Shown here piece after piece: positions 44,400 through 53,468 of a stretch of 64,000 nucleotides of DNA (its first letter is position 1; every line of letters begins with the position of its first letter). A program made the translations under genes and the position numbers. The notes beneath the pieces are model-generated. The model was given only the letters and a program-made list of their open reading frames with translations, was not told the DNA's origin and made no database searches. The DNA comes from UBA1930 sp943368475 (GTDB taxonomy: Bacteria > Bacteroidota > Bacteroidia > Chitinophagales > Chitinophagaceae), in assembly GCA_943368475.1 (NCBI GenBank), contig CALRLF020000014.1, positions 5,283 through 69,282 of the forward strand, read 5' to 3'.

Positions 44400-45118
44400 G
44401 CTTTCAACTTTTCATATAATTTTTCTGCAACAGGTTGTAAAGGATGTTCAGTTTCAGCTACTTCCTGTATCAATGGCAAAGCAAATTTAGGTTCATCAAT
44501 TTTTAAGTAAGCCATTGCTAAATACCATTTTGCAATTATTGTGTACTCATTGTTTGTTGCAACTGCTTCTTTTAAAGCAGTAATTGCTACTGAAATTTGT
44601 TCAAATTGTATATTACAAATTCCAAAATAAACCAATGCAAATGGAGCTTTTGTGTTGGCAGATATTTTTTGAAAAACAATAGCTGCATCATTATACTTAC
44701 CAGCATCGTATAACACAAATGCAAATTGGGTTGCCGAATCGATATTATTTGTACTTCTTGTAGCTGGTGCAACAACATTTGGATAAGGTTCATAATACAA
44801 AGTGTACAATTGTTGTGCATCGGGTTTTTGAAACAGTATCCAAATAGTGCTGGCAATTACCAATATAAAAACAGCTGCAGCAAACCATACACCTCTTTTG
44901 TTTATAATTACCACTTTGCTTTTGGCTGGCTCAAATTGTTTCAATTTATTCTTTAGTACTGCACGTTCTGCTAAATGTGCAACTGCTTGAAGATTTTTTC
45001 TAAACTCCACATCTTTAGCAAAATTGGAATCACTTATCAACAATTCATTGAAAGTAACTAACTCGGCTTCACTTAAATTATTTTCAAAATAATTATCTAT
45101 CAATTCTTCATGATTCAT
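44390..45118 (-). CDS. transmembrane anti-sigma-like protein with periplasmic TPR domain
   Basis: A 242-residue single-pass protein. Residues 1-60 resemble a zinc-free anti-sigma domain (HEELIDNYFENNLSEAELVTF). A helix at 77-96 (VWFAAAVFILVIASTIWIL) spans the membrane, positive residues before it placing the N-terminus in the cytoplasm. Residues 128-240 form about three TPR-like repeats (AFVLYDAGKYNDAAIVFQK). The start overlaps the sigma gene by 11 bases and the stop overlaps the CHAT gene, so all three are tightly linked. Inferred to hold the sigma factor at the membrane. Confidence 0.85.
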   Translation of the reverse strand: MNHEELIDNYFENNLSEAELVTFNELLISDSNFAKDVEFRKNLQAVAHLAERAVLKNKLKQFEPAKSKVVIINKRGVWFAAAVFILVIASTIWILFQKPDAQQLYTLYYEPYPNVVAPATRSTNNIDSATQFAFVLYDAGKYNDAAIVFQKISANTKAPFALVYFGICNIQFEQISVAITALKEAVATNNEYTIIAKWYLAMAYLKIDEPKFALPLIQEVAETEHPLQPVAEKLYEKLKAYE

Positions 45119-45668
45119 GATGCGTTTGAATTAAGTTTTTAAGTTGCTTTATACATCTAGATTTTTGGCTTTTGGCTACTTCTTTATTTTCGTAACCTAG
45201 CAATTCAACAATTTCATCAAGCTTTTTTTCCTCGTAATAAAAAAGGGTAATAATTTTTTTACATTGATTGCCTAATTGCATAAAAAATTGTTGCATTAAT
45301 TGCACTTGCTCTTGTTGTTGTTCATCACTATAATCTTTCCAAAAAAATGTATTTTCAAATTCAGTATTGAGTTCAACTTCTATTGATTTAGTTTTCAATT
45401 TTTTAAAAATCATAAACTTACCAATAGCAATTAAATACGTTGAAACGGCACTTTTTAATTCGTTTATTTTTCCTTTACGTATATGTTCAATAAATGCTAC
45501 AATGGCTTCTTGATAAATATCAATTGCTTCATATTCCTTCATACCATACTTGGCAGCAAACGATAAAAAAGTAGCCCTACAATCGTTATAGAGTTTTTCT
45601 ATACTTGCGTCATCTCCATGCTTAATCTTTTCTAGCCTATCCAATTCAACAGTATTATTAGTATGCAT
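45108..45668 (-). CDS. ECF-type RNA polymerase sigma factor
   Basis: A 186-residue sigma-70-family factor. Region 2 includes YGMKEYEAIDIYQEAIVAFIEH (DIYQEA is region 2.2), and region 4 the HTH KKIITLFYYEEKKLDEIVELLGY and KSQKSRCIKQLKNLI. It has no region 1 or 3, hence extracytoplasmic-function type. Overlaps the anti-sigma gene by 11 bases, a strong sign of a sigma/anti-sigma pair. Divergent from the OmpA-family gene with a 102-base gap that may hold its own target promoter. Confidence 0.9.
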   Translation of the reverse strand: MHTNNTVELDRLEKIKHGDDASIEKLYNDCRATFLSFAAKYGMKEYEAIDIYQEAIVAFIEHIRKGKINELKSAVSTYLIAIGKFMIFKKLKTKSIEVELNTEFENTFFWKDYSDEQQQEQVQLMQQFFMQLGNQCKKIITLFYYEEKKLDEIVELLGYENKEVAKSQKSRCIKQLKNLIQTHHES

Positions 45669-45770
45669 AATGATAAAAAGTAAACCTAAGCAAAAAAGTT
45701 AAAAACTGATGTTTACCTTTTTTAGCTTTTAACACTAAAGTAATACCTCATAACACTCAAATTAAATAAA

Positions 45771-47093
45771 ATGCTTAGAAAAAAAATTGGCTTCATTGCT
45801 TTACTTGTACTTATTTGTACTTATGCATCAGCACAAAATGCTGCTGAAAGAGCCAAACAAAAAGCCAAAGACAAAGCCACCCAAAGAACTGAAACTAAAA
45901 CCGATGAAGCAATTGATAAAGGCTTAGATGGTATTGAAAATGGTATTAAAGGACTCTTCAAAAAGAAAAAAAAGAAAACAGATAGTACCGAAAGCAAGGA
46001 AAAAGATACCACTAAACCAAGCGAATCAACAAAAAATACAGATAATACAAGCAACCCTTCTTCAACCAAGCAAGAAAGTAAGACCAGCTTTAAAAGTTAT
46101 AGCAAGTACGATTTTATTGCTGGCGAAAAAGTGTTGTACTTCGAAAATTTTGAACGTCTTGACGTGGGTGATTTTCCAGCAGAATTTAATACCAATGCAA
46201 GTGGTGAAGTAGTAACCATTGAAGGTAAAACAGATAAATGGTTAAACCTTACAAAAAATGGTTCTTTCGTACCTGAAAAAATCAACAATTTACCAGAAAA
46301 TTTTACCCTAGAGTTTGAAGTAGGAATAGATGGTAATCCTTCTAATAACTACAGTGGATTAGGTTTAAATTTTACAACTATTGCCGAAGAATTGATGAAA
46401 GATATGTTTTTCTCAAAAGGCACTTCATTGGTGTATTTACATCCTGGTGCAGCACAAATTTCTATGGCAGTTTATCCAACTAATGGAACAGACATTTCAA
46501 ATGATTTACCCATGCCACAATGGAATGTAGAAGAAAATAGATTTGCCAAAATATCAGTATGGCGACAAAAAGGAAGATTACGATTGTATGTAAATGAAAA
46601 TAAGCTATTAGATATACCGAGATTTTTTTCAGAAAATAAATCCTACAGTTTTGCATTTTTTAGAAACTACTTCAATGAATGCAGTCAATTTATTGGCAAT
46701 ATAAAATATGCCATTGGCTTACCCGATACCAGAAACAAATTAATTACCGAAGGTAAGTTTGTTACAACAGGTATTTTATTTGAATTTCAAAAAGCCAATG
46801 TAAAGCAAGAAAGCTTTGGCGTTATTAAAGAAATAGCAACTGTATTAAAAGAAAATGCAAGCTTAAAAGTGAAAGTTGTTGGGCATACCAGTAACGATGG
46901 AGATGCCAATGCAAACCTAACGCTATCTAAACAAAGAGCACTAGCAGTAAAAGAAATATTGGTAACCGAATTTGGTATTGAAGCCAGTCGTTTAGAAACA
47001 GATGGCAAAGGTGGTGCTGAACCTGTAGACAAAACAAATACCCCCACAGGAAAAGCCAATAACAGAAGAGTAGAATTTTTAAGCATTAAATAA
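45771..47093 (+). CDS. OmpA-family outer-membrane-associated protein
   Basis: A 440-residue secreted protein: signal peptide 1-22 (CTYASAQ), a charged A/K/T/E-rich coiled linker (23-110), a central lectin-like beta domain (about 115-320; VLYFENFERLDVGDFP, INNLPENFTLEFEV), and the peptidoglycan-binding OmpA C-terminal domain (about 325-440; VKVVGHTSNDGDANANLTLSKQRA, NNRRVEF). Length and order match envelope-anchoring OmpA proteins of Bacteroidota. The promoter faces the sigma gene, so it could be a member of its regulon. Confidence 0.87.
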   Translation: MLRKKIGFIALLVLICTYASAQNAAERAKQKAKDKATQRTETKTDEAIDKGLDGIENGIKGLFKKKKKKTDSTESKEKDTTKPSESTKNTDNTSNPSSTKQESKTSFKSYSKYDFIAGEKVLYFENFERLDVGDFPAEFNTNASGEVVTIEGKTDKWLNLTKNGSFVPEKINNLPENFTLEFEVGIDGNPSNNYSGLGLNFTTIAEELMKDMFFSKGTSLVYLHPGAAQISMAVYPTNGTDISNDLPMPQWNVEENRFAKISVWRQKGRLRLYVNENKLLDIPRFFSENKSYSFAFFRNYFNECSQFIGNIKYAIGLPDTRNKLITEGKFVTTGILFEFQKANVKQESFGVIKEIATVLKENASLKVKVVGHTSNDGDANANLTLSKQRALAVKEILVTEFGIEASRLETDGKGGAEPVDKTNTPTGKANNRRVEFLSIK

Positions 47094-47102
47094 AATTATT
47101 GT

Positions 47103-48005
47103 ATGAAACTATTTTCGTTACTATACATATTTCTTTTTACAAGCTTAGTTGCACAAGCACAAATGCCTACTATAAATTGTGATTCTTTGCTCAAAGAATT
47201 TGATAAAGAAATTGCTCAAGCCAAAAAATCTGGCACCAATCCTAAGGATATTGAACAATTAGAAATTATAAAAAAACAGTTTATTGATAAGTATTGTAAC
47301 AACAAAACTGAGCCAACAGTTAATAAGCCTAAAACGGCTGTTGGTTCATCAAGCAGCAATACTTTGGTAAAAGTTTTTACTGCTGCACATAAAATTACCA
47401 TTACTTATAGTGGTGTTACAAAAGAGGAAACGCAAAAGGGTACAATTGCCTATTTCATTGAGAAAAATGGCAAAAGTATTTTACTAAATGAAACTTCATT
47501 TAGTAACAATAAAGAACTTCAAAATAGTTTTTTAAATGAGGAAGATGGCAAACTAGATGCTTGGGTGATGAATGATGATGGCTCTAACATACTTTTTGTA
47601 ACTACCAAAGAAGAAGGTAAAATTAGCATGCAACAAAAACTACCCGGTGGGCTAAACAACAACGAGCAAGCTACCATTAAAGTGAAAAACTTAAATACAA
47701 CTAAAAAAATTGCTGGTTACGATTGTACACTTTACAATATTCAAAGCAATAATGGTGGCGAACAAGTAAATTTCAATTGTTGGATTACCAATAAAGATTT
47801 TCCCATTGCAGCTCCAACAAAAGTACTATTCCCCATTTATACTGCTCAACTACTACAAATACCTAATGCAGGTAAACGTGTTGCTTTAAGTGTAGAAGGC
47901 ATGAGTGGCAGTGAAAAATTTAATTATACTATTCAATCTATAGAAACCAACAATCAACAATTTTCTTTCAATGGTTATAAGCCAATGAATATTCCTAGTT
48001 ATTAA
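47103..48005 (+). CDS. DUF4412-containing secreted protein
   Basis: A 300-residue protein with signal peptide 1-20 (TSLVAQA) and coil-like 25-65 (LLKEFDKEIAQAKKSGT). From about 95 a beta domain follows (ITITYSGVTKEETQKGTIAYFI, KIAGYDCTLYNIQ), as in DUF4412 proteins, which are mostly periplasmic or surface. It starts 9 bases after the OmpA gene, so probably the same transcript. Function unknown. Confidence 0.75.
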   Translation: MKLFSLLYIFLFTSLVAQAQMPTINCDSLLKEFDKEIAQAKKSGTNPKDIEQLEIIKKQFIDKYCNNKTEPTVNKPKTAVGSSSSNTLVKVFTAAHKITITYSGVTKEETQKGTIAYFIEKNGKSILLNETSFSNNKELQNSFLNEEDGKLDAWVMNDDGSNILFVTTKEEGKISMQQKLPGGLNNNEQATIKVKNLNTTKKIAGYDCTLYNIQSNNGGEQVNFNCWITNKDFPIAAPTKVLFPIYTAQLLQIPNAGKRVALSVEGMSGSEKFNYTIQSIETNNQQFSFNGYKPMNIPSY

Positions 48006-48016
48006 AAAAATATATC

Positions 48017-49978
48017 ATGAAAAATATTATAGCTATTTTAATATTAATTACTCAATTCTATTCCAACGTATATAGTCAAGCTAGTTTTACCAAACTAGAT
48101 ATTGCAACAGGTAGTAGTAGTGCTACTCCACGAAAGTTTATTGAATACAACAATCAACTCTATTTTACAGCAATTGGCAATAATGTAAGTGGCATTGGCG
48201 ATGAGTTGTATGTTACTAATGGTACACAAACAGGTACTCAATTAGTAAGTAATATAAACCCTTCATTTGGTGCAAGCAGTTCACCAGAAAATTTAACTAT
48301 TTATAATAATGAATTATACTTTTCTGCTTTTACTAATACCAATGGAAGAGAGTTGTATAAAACCAATGGTACAACTGTTACTTTGGTAAAAGATATTGCT
48401 GTTGGGACAGAAGATGGAATTGAAAATTCTACATTTATTGAACTAAACGGTTTGTTGTATTTCTTTGCTCAAGATACTGCTGGTACTGGTTTTGATTTAT
48501 GGCGTACCGATGGTACAACAAATGGTACTGTTAAAATGGTGAACCATAATTCTAATAGTATTGCTGGTAATAAACTATATTTTAGAAAACTAAACAATGA
48601 ATTATACTTTCTTGCTCAAGATATGAATGACGTTACAGTTGGTATTGAATTGTATAAATACAGTCCCACTAATAATACTATAAGTTTGGTACTAGATGTT
48701 GTTGCTGGTAATGGTCAAACATCAACATTTAGTTATGGTTTTTTTACTGTTTTTGATAATAAACTATTTTTTGTAGCTGAGGGTAAACTAAGATATACTG
48801 ATGGCACAACCACATCAATTGTAACCAATGGAGCAAGTAATATTACTGACTATTTTAAACTTAAAGTATTAAATAGTCAATTAATTTTCATTGCAAATTC
48901 TAGCAATAACGGTAGTCATGATATTTATAAATGCACTTACGATAATATATTGACTAATTACAAAATAGATTTAGTATACAACTTTATTCAAACAGCTAAC
49001 CTTCCATTTGCATCTCCCTCTAGCGACGATGGCTTTGAAGCATTTACTGAAGTCAATAATAAATTATACTTTGCTGCTAGAGAATCTAGTTCTCCAAATG
49101 CAGGTGTAGTTTTCCAAATTTATGCTACCGATGGTATAACAACCAATGTAGCTGTACCAATTACCTACACAGGCTCACCATCTGTAAGATCAATTATTTT
49201 TATTACTGCTGTACAGGGTAAATTATATTACCAAAGTTCTGGCACTAATAGTCCCGATCAATTGTGGGAGGCAAATCCAACAACAGGCACATATACCCAA
49301 TTAACCAATTATACCCCACAAAGTAATGTACCAGAACAAGTATTTAATAGACCCATGTTTGTATTTAAAAACGAACTGTATTTTGAAGCACAAAAAAGTG
49401 GAGATGGATATGAATTATGGAAAATAAATAACACAACATTACCTTCTTACTGTCATTCGTTTACTGGAAAAATAAGCAATCAAAAAATTAATTTGCAATG
49501 GACAATAAGCAATCAAATTAATACACAACAGTTTAATATTGAAAAAAGTACAGATGGAATTAATTTTATAACCATCAATACTTTACCTGCTGCAATTAAT
49601 AGAGTTGAACAAATTACATACAGTTATACTGACGAAATACCAACTGATAATTTTGTTTATTATAGAATTAAACAAATAGATAAAGACGGTACATGGATGT
49701 ATTTATGTAACACTGTAAAAATGTCGAATTCAAGCCAATTAAAAGAGTGTAGTATTTTTCCAAACCCAGCTAATAAAATTGTAAATGTTCAACTACCTAC
49801 TCATTTAATAAATGCAACAATTTATATACTTAATACCAGTGGTCAATTGGTTTATAGTCAAAAAGCAACAGCAATTAATCAAATAATTAATGTTAGCAAA
49901 TTAAATAACGGAACTTACTATATACAAATAACAAAGCAAAATATTAAGCAGCTTAAACAATTGATAATTCAACATTAA
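48017..49978 (+). CDS. T9SS-secreted beta-propeller-like protein with type A sorting domain
   Basis: A 653-residue exported protein. Signal peptide 1-20 (QFYSNVYSQ). Residues 25-470 contain repeats of the form NELYFSAF...GRELYKTNGT and LWRTDGTTNGT, giving blades of a propeller (ELK-type repeats). Residues 480-560 are fibronectin-like (INLQWTISNQINTQQFNIEKS). The C-terminal type A sorting domain (570-653) starts CSIFPNPANKIVNVQLP and ends KQLKQLIIQH. It is released or anchored at the cell surface by T9SS. Last gene of the operon from 45771. Confidence 0.9.
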   Translation: MKNIIAILILITQFYSNVYSQASFTKLDIATGSSSATPRKFIEYNNQLYFTAIGNNVSGIGDELYVTNGTQTGTQLVSNINPSFGASSSPENLTIYNNELYFSAFTNTNGRELYKTNGTTVTLVKDIAVGTEDGIENSTFIELNGLLYFFAQDTAGTGFDLWRTDGTTNGTVKMVNHNSNSIAGNKLYFRKLNNELYFLAQDMNDVTVGIELYKYSPTNNTISLVLDVVAGNGQTSTFSYGFFTVFDNKLFFVAEGKLRYTDGTTTSIVTNGASNITDYFKLKVLNSQLIFIANSSNNGSHDIYKCTYDNILTNYKIDLVYNFIQTANLPFASPSSDDGFEAFTEVNNKLYFAARESSSPNAGVVFQIYATDGITTNVAVPITYTGSPSVRSIIFITAVQGKLYYQSSGTNSPDQLWEANPTTGTYTQLTNYTPQSNVPEQVFNRPMFVFKNELYFEAQKSGDGYELWKINNTTLPSYCHSFTGKISNQKINLQWTISNQINTQQFNIEKSTDGINFITINTLPAAINRVEQITYSYTDEIPTDNFVYYRIKQIDKDGTWMYLCNTVKMSNSSQLKECSIFPNPANKIVNVQLPTHLINATIYILNTSGQLVYSQKATAINQIINVSKLNNGTYYIQITKQNIKQLKQLIIQH

Positions 49979-50054
49979 TTGTTTGAAAAAAGTATCTATC
50001 AAATTATTCAATGAGTAAAATATAACTGAGGTTACTTAAGAAGTATTTCTTGTT

Positions 50055-50095
50055 ATGGGGGTCGCCAGCTACAGCAATGTACTGGCTTCTTTGTT
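50055..50095 (+). other. G5-led hairpin region upstream of the threonylcarbamoyl-AMP synthase gene
   Basis: GGGGG at 50057-50061 is followed by GCCAG...CTGGC around a 12-base loop and then TTCTTTGTTTT. It resembles the GGGGG-plus-hairpin regions at 41402 and 50829. It could be the terminator of the T9SS gene or a small RNA. Confidence 0.35.
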
Positions 50096-50114
50096 TTACA
50101 GCTACCTTTGCAGC

Positions 50115-50723
50115 ATGTTATTGCACATACATCCAGATAACCCCAATCCACGAAACGTAAAAGCAGTTGTTGAGTGTTTACTCGATGGAGGTGTAATTAT
50201 TTACCCAACTGATACCATTTATGGTTTGGGTTGCGATATTTTTCAGCACAAAGCAATTGAAAAAATTGCTAGGATTAAAAATGTAGATCCTGCTAAAGCC
50301 CAATTAAGTTTTGTTTGCTACGACTTAAGCGATTTAAGCAAATACACTAAATCCATTTCAACACCATTGTATCGTTTGCTAAAAAATTATTTGCCCGGAG
50401 CATTCACTTTTATTTTACCTGCAAGTAAAGAGGTTCCTAAAATTTTAAACAGTAAAAAAAATACCATTGGTTTACGTGTGCCCGATAATAATATTGCCAG
50501 AACGATTGTAAAAGAATTGAATCATCCGGTTTTATCTGCCTCATTGCCAGGAGAAATGGTTGAAGAATACACAGACCCTGAACTGATTTACGAAAACTTT
50601 AAAAATCAAGTAGATATAGTGGTGAATGGTGGAATTGGTGGAATGACGCCATCTACAATTGTTGACTGTACCAATGAACCTTATACATTAATAAGGCAAG
50701 GGCTAGGAATTTGGGATGAATAA
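50115..50723 (+). CDS. L-threonylcarbamoyladenylate synthase (Sua5/YciO/YrdC)
   Basis: Makes threonylcarbamoyl-AMP for the t6A modification of tRNA position 37. The 202-residue protein has the YrdC fold: VVECLLDGGVIIYPTDTIYGLGCDIF, KAIEKIARIKN, AQLSFVCYDLSDLSKYT, LPGAFTFILPASKEVPK and STIVDCTNEPYTLIRQGLG at the end. It lacks the extra Sua5 C-terminal domain, so it is the short form. ATG at 50115 is preferred; an earlier ATG at 50055 lies in the G5 hairpin. Cytoplasmic. Confidence 0.9.
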   Translation: MLLHIHPDNPNPRNVKAVVECLLDGGVIIYPTDTIYGLGCDIFQHKAIEKIARIKNVDPAKAQLSFVCYDLSDLSKYTKSISTPLYRLLKNYLPGAFTFILPASKEVPKILNSKKNTIGLRVPDNNIARTIVKELNHPVLSASLPGEMVEEYTDPELIYENFKNQVDIVVNGGIGGMTPSTIVDCTNEPYTLIRQGLGIWDE

Positions 50724-50847
50724 GCTACTTTCTGGGATAAAGCAACATTTAGTAAATTAAAAACCACTTTTCACAAAATTTGATTGGAAATAATGGCAAA
50801 TATTATTTACTTTGTTTCACTTTCAATTGGGGGATTGAAGTAACCTT

Positions 50848-50879
50848 GGCTGTGTAATTCATTTTACACAGCCTTTTTT
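50848..50879 (+). terminator. 10-bp stem terminator in the gap before rnhB
   Basis: GGCTGTGTAA (50848-50857) and its complement (50864-50873) with a 6-base loop, then six T. A GGGGG run lies 18 bases before it and a possible Bacteroidota promoter (ACTTTG at 50809) further upstream, so a short RNA from about 50820 to 50879 is possible. Confidence 0.75.
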
Positions 50880-50900
50880 ATTTCTACATGAGCTTTTTAT

Positions 50901-51500
50901 TCAAAATAATTTGATTTGCTTGGGCAAAATGGCAAAACTTTTTCTATGATACTTGCACAGCCCAATTGCTTCTATTGCTTTTCTATGAATTGCTGTTCCA
51001 TAGCCTTTATTTTTATCCCATCCATAAGCAGGAAACTCATTATGTAATTGCTGCATATACTCATCTCTGTAGGTTTTAGCCAAAATACTTGCTGCTGCAA
51101 TTGAAGCATATTTGCCATCGCCTTTAATAATACAATGATGAGGCACTTTTTGATAAGGAATAAAACGATTGCCATCTATCAACAACAATTTTGGCCGTTT
51201 ATTTAGTCGGTCAATTGCCAAATGCATGGCTTTAAAAGATGCTTTTAAAATGTTGATTTGGTCTATCTCATTATTATCAACCATTTCAACTGCAAAGCTT
51301 AGTGCGTTTCGTTCAATAAATAAACGCAATTCGTTTCTATCTTTTTCTTTTACCTGTTTACTGTCGTTGAGTAATGGATGATAAAATTTTTTTGATAAAA
51401 TAACTGCTGCTGCAAAAACTGGACCTGCATAACAACCACGGCCAGCTTCGTCGCAGCCAGCTTCTACTACTTTGGTTTGATAAAATAGTTCTAATGCCAT
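50901..51500 (-). CDS. rnhB: ribonuclease HII
   Basis: Removes RNA from RNA-DNA hybrids and misplaced ribonucleotides. The 199-residue protein holds AGCDEAGRGCYAGPVFAAAV (the D and E of the active site), LLLIDGNRFIP (third acid) and ASIAAASILAKTYRDEYM (fourth acid in YRDE). Length typical, cytoplasmic. Its start overlaps the first bases of an upstream frame of ctaA on the other strand. Confidence 0.94.
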   Translation of the reverse strand: MALELFYQTKVVEAGCDEAGRGCYAGPVFAAAVILSKKFYHPLLNDSKQVKEKDRNELRLFIERNALSFAVEMVDNNEIDQINILKASFKAMHLAIDRLNKRPKLLLIDGNRFIPYQKVPHHCIIKGDGKYASIAAASILAKTYRDEYMQQLHNEFPAYGWDKNKGYGTAIHRKAIEAIGLCKYHRKSFAILPKQIKLF

Positions 51501-51520
51501 TGTTGAATAAAGTTATACTG

Positions 51521-51544
51521 TACAAGGGTGCGACGCAACTGAAG
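51521..51544. repeat. GTGCGACGCAAC dispersed repeat, copy 2
   Basis: TACAAG plus GTGCGACGCAAC shared with 29094-29117 (21 of 24). It lies in the gap between rnhB and ctaA. Confidence 0.6.
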
Positions 51545-51664
51545 CCCAATTTATTTTCTGTTGCTGGTAACAAAACAATCTTTTGTGGTGAATATGAAAA
51601 AACAAAAACTTTATGCTTGATTGCATGTTTTACATTTGCACATTCATTTATTAAAGCTGATGTT

Positions 51665-52705
51665 ATGACTGCAGAAGAACGTAAAACAAAGGTGGTTGCC
51701 AACTGGATTTTTTTAGGTGTTGGCATGTTAATAATACAAGTTTTATTGGGTGGTATTACTCGTTTAACAGGCAGTGGGTTAAGTATTACTGAATGGAAAC
51801 CCATTATGGGTGCATTGCCACCAACCAATGAAATGCAATGGCAGCAAGCATTTGAGCAATATCAAACAATTGCTCAGTATAAATATTTAAATACCCATTT
51901 TACAGTAAGTGACTTTAAATTTATCTTTTTTTGGGAGTGGTTTCATCGTTTATGGGCAAGGTTTATTGGGGTGGTTTTTTTAATTCCGTTTATATATTTT
52001 ATTATTAAAGGATACATTAAAAAGTGGATGGTTAACCCCTTAATAATTTTGTTTTTATTGGGTGCATTACAAGGTGCAATTGGTTGGATTATGGTGCAAA
52101 GTGGTTTAAACGATAACGATTTATATGTGAGCCACATTCGTTTAGCCATACATTTTGTGAGTGCAATGGTCTTAATTAGTTATGCATTAATATTTGGTTT
52201 AATGTTGGTGGTAAAACCTGAACAAAGAGTACAACAATCCGTTCTTAAAAAAGCATTGCTATGGATGATTGTATTGCTTACAGTTCAACTTTTTTATGGG
52301 GCTTTTATGGCTGGTTTAAAAGCTGCAAACGCTGCACCTACTTGGCCAACTATAAATGGAATGATTGTTCCCGATGTGTTGAGTAATGTTTTTCATGATA
52401 GAATTACCATTCATTTTATTCATAGAACATTGGCGTATGTTTTGGCAGCAGTGGTTATTTGGTGGTGGTTAAAAGCAAAAATTATAGTTACATCTACAGC
52501 TTTTAATAAAGTGAAACATTGGGCTTTTATTTTAGTGCTGTTGCAAATAAGTTTGGGTGTACTTAGCGTATTAACAAGTCCAGGAATTAAGCCAGGTCAT
52601 TTTGGTTTATTTGAATGGATGGCACAATTACACCAGTTGGTTGGTATGTTGTTACTGCTTGCTATGATTGCACAACTATATGTTTTACGCTTTAACAAAA
52701 GCTAA
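51665..52705 (+). CDS. ctaA: heme A synthase (CtaA/Cox15)
   Basis: Oxidises the methyl group of heme O to give heme A for cytochrome c oxidase. The 346-residue, eight-helix membrane protein has GGITRLTGSGLSITEWKPI near the start and heme-ligand histidines in FFWEWFHRLWARF, VSHIRLAIHFVSAMV, IHFIHRTLAYVL and AQLHQLVGMLLLLA. PTWPTINGMIVPD is also family-typical. An in-frame ATG at 51494 would add an unrelated leader through the repeat at 51521; the ATG at 51665 is preferred. No cytochrome oxidase gene is adjacent. Confidence 0.9.
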   Translation: MTAEERKTKVVANWIFLGVGMLIIQVLLGGITRLTGSGLSITEWKPIMGALPPTNEMQWQQAFEQYQTIAQYKYLNTHFTVSDFKFIFFWEWFHRLWARFIGVVFLIPFIYFIIKGYIKKWMVNPLIILFLLGALQGAIGWIMVQSGLNDNDLYVSHIRLAIHFVSAMVLISYALIFGLMLVVKPEQRVQQSVLKKALLWMIVLLTVQLFYGAFMAGLKAANAAPTWPTINGMIVPDVLSNVFHDRITIHFIHRTLAYVLAAVVIWWWLKAKIIVTSTAFNKVKHWAFILVLLQISLGVLSVLTSPGIKPGHFGLFEWMAQLHQLVGMLLLLAMIAQLYVLRFNKS

Positions 52706-52749
52706 TTTTTATTGCTGCAAATATTGCTGTAACTTTTGATGGTAAAGCA

Positions 52750-53454
52750 ATGGTTATGCAAACGTTTGTAAGTTCTATTTCAGGAAAATCTTTTTCAAAT
52801 AGTGAAAAAATTACTGGTGCTGCTATACGAAATTGTATTGTAGAAGAGATTAAAAAAGCACATCCTAAGTTTACAGAAACCAGTGTAATAAGTGTACAGG
52901 AGGTAGATGAATTTAGACAAAAGTATATTCAAAATTCATTAACCAAAGAACTGGGCGATTTAGATACGCTAGAAAAAAAAGTGCTGGAACATTTGCAGAA
53001 AAATGAACTCATTTCCGATCATTTGAATGAAGACAATACAGCCGATTTAACATTAAGCCAACGTTGGGCTGATAACGTAGCTGCTTTTGGTGGCAGTTGG
53101 CGTTTTATTATTTTATTTGCCATTATTATTTTTATTTGGATTGTTTTGAATGTTGTTGTGTTGGTGAATAAACCATTCGATGCCTATCCTTTTATTTTAT
53201 TAAACCTTATTCTTTCTTGTGTAGCAGCATTGCAGGCTCCTGTTATTATGATGAGCCAAAACCGGCAGGAAGAAAAAGACAGAGAACGTTCGAAAAACGA
53301 TTACATGATTAACCTTAAAAGTGAAATGGAAATAAGAATGCTGCATGAAAAAATAGATCATTTAATTGTACATCAGCAAAAGCATTTAATGGAAATTCAG
53401 CAAGTGCAAATTGATATGATGAATGACATAATGCAGCGTTTACCTTTAAAATAA
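52750..53454 (+). CDS. DUF1003 membrane protein
   Basis: A 234-residue protein. The N-terminal half is cytoplasmic and charged; LSQRWADNVAAFGGSWRFII opens the DUF1003 core, with two helices (RFIILFAIIIFIWIVLNVVVL and FILLNLILSCVAALQAPVIM), then MMSQNRQEEKDRERSKNDY and a coiled-coil tail. The family's role is not known. 14 bases before the patatin gene, so cotranscription is likely. Confidence 0.87.
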   Translation: MVMQTFVSSISGKSFSNSEKITGAAIRNCIVEEIKKAHPKFTETSVISVQEVDEFRQKYIQNSLTKELGDLDTLEKKVLEHLQKNELISDHLNEDNTADLTLSQRWADNVAAFGGSWRFIILFAIIIFIWIVLNVVVLVNKPFDAYPFILLNLILSCVAALQAPVIMMSQNRQEEKDRERSKNDYMINLKSEMEIRMLHEKIDHLIVHQQKHLMEIQQVQIDMMNDIMQRLPLK

Positions 53455-53468
53455 AATCAATAAGCCAT

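Noticed and set aside
41517..45668. A CRISPR-linked Craspase locus
   Set aside because: The CHAT protein has a signal peptide, and there are no repeats/spacers, no Cas7-11-like gene and no Csx30. Only the logic is similar.
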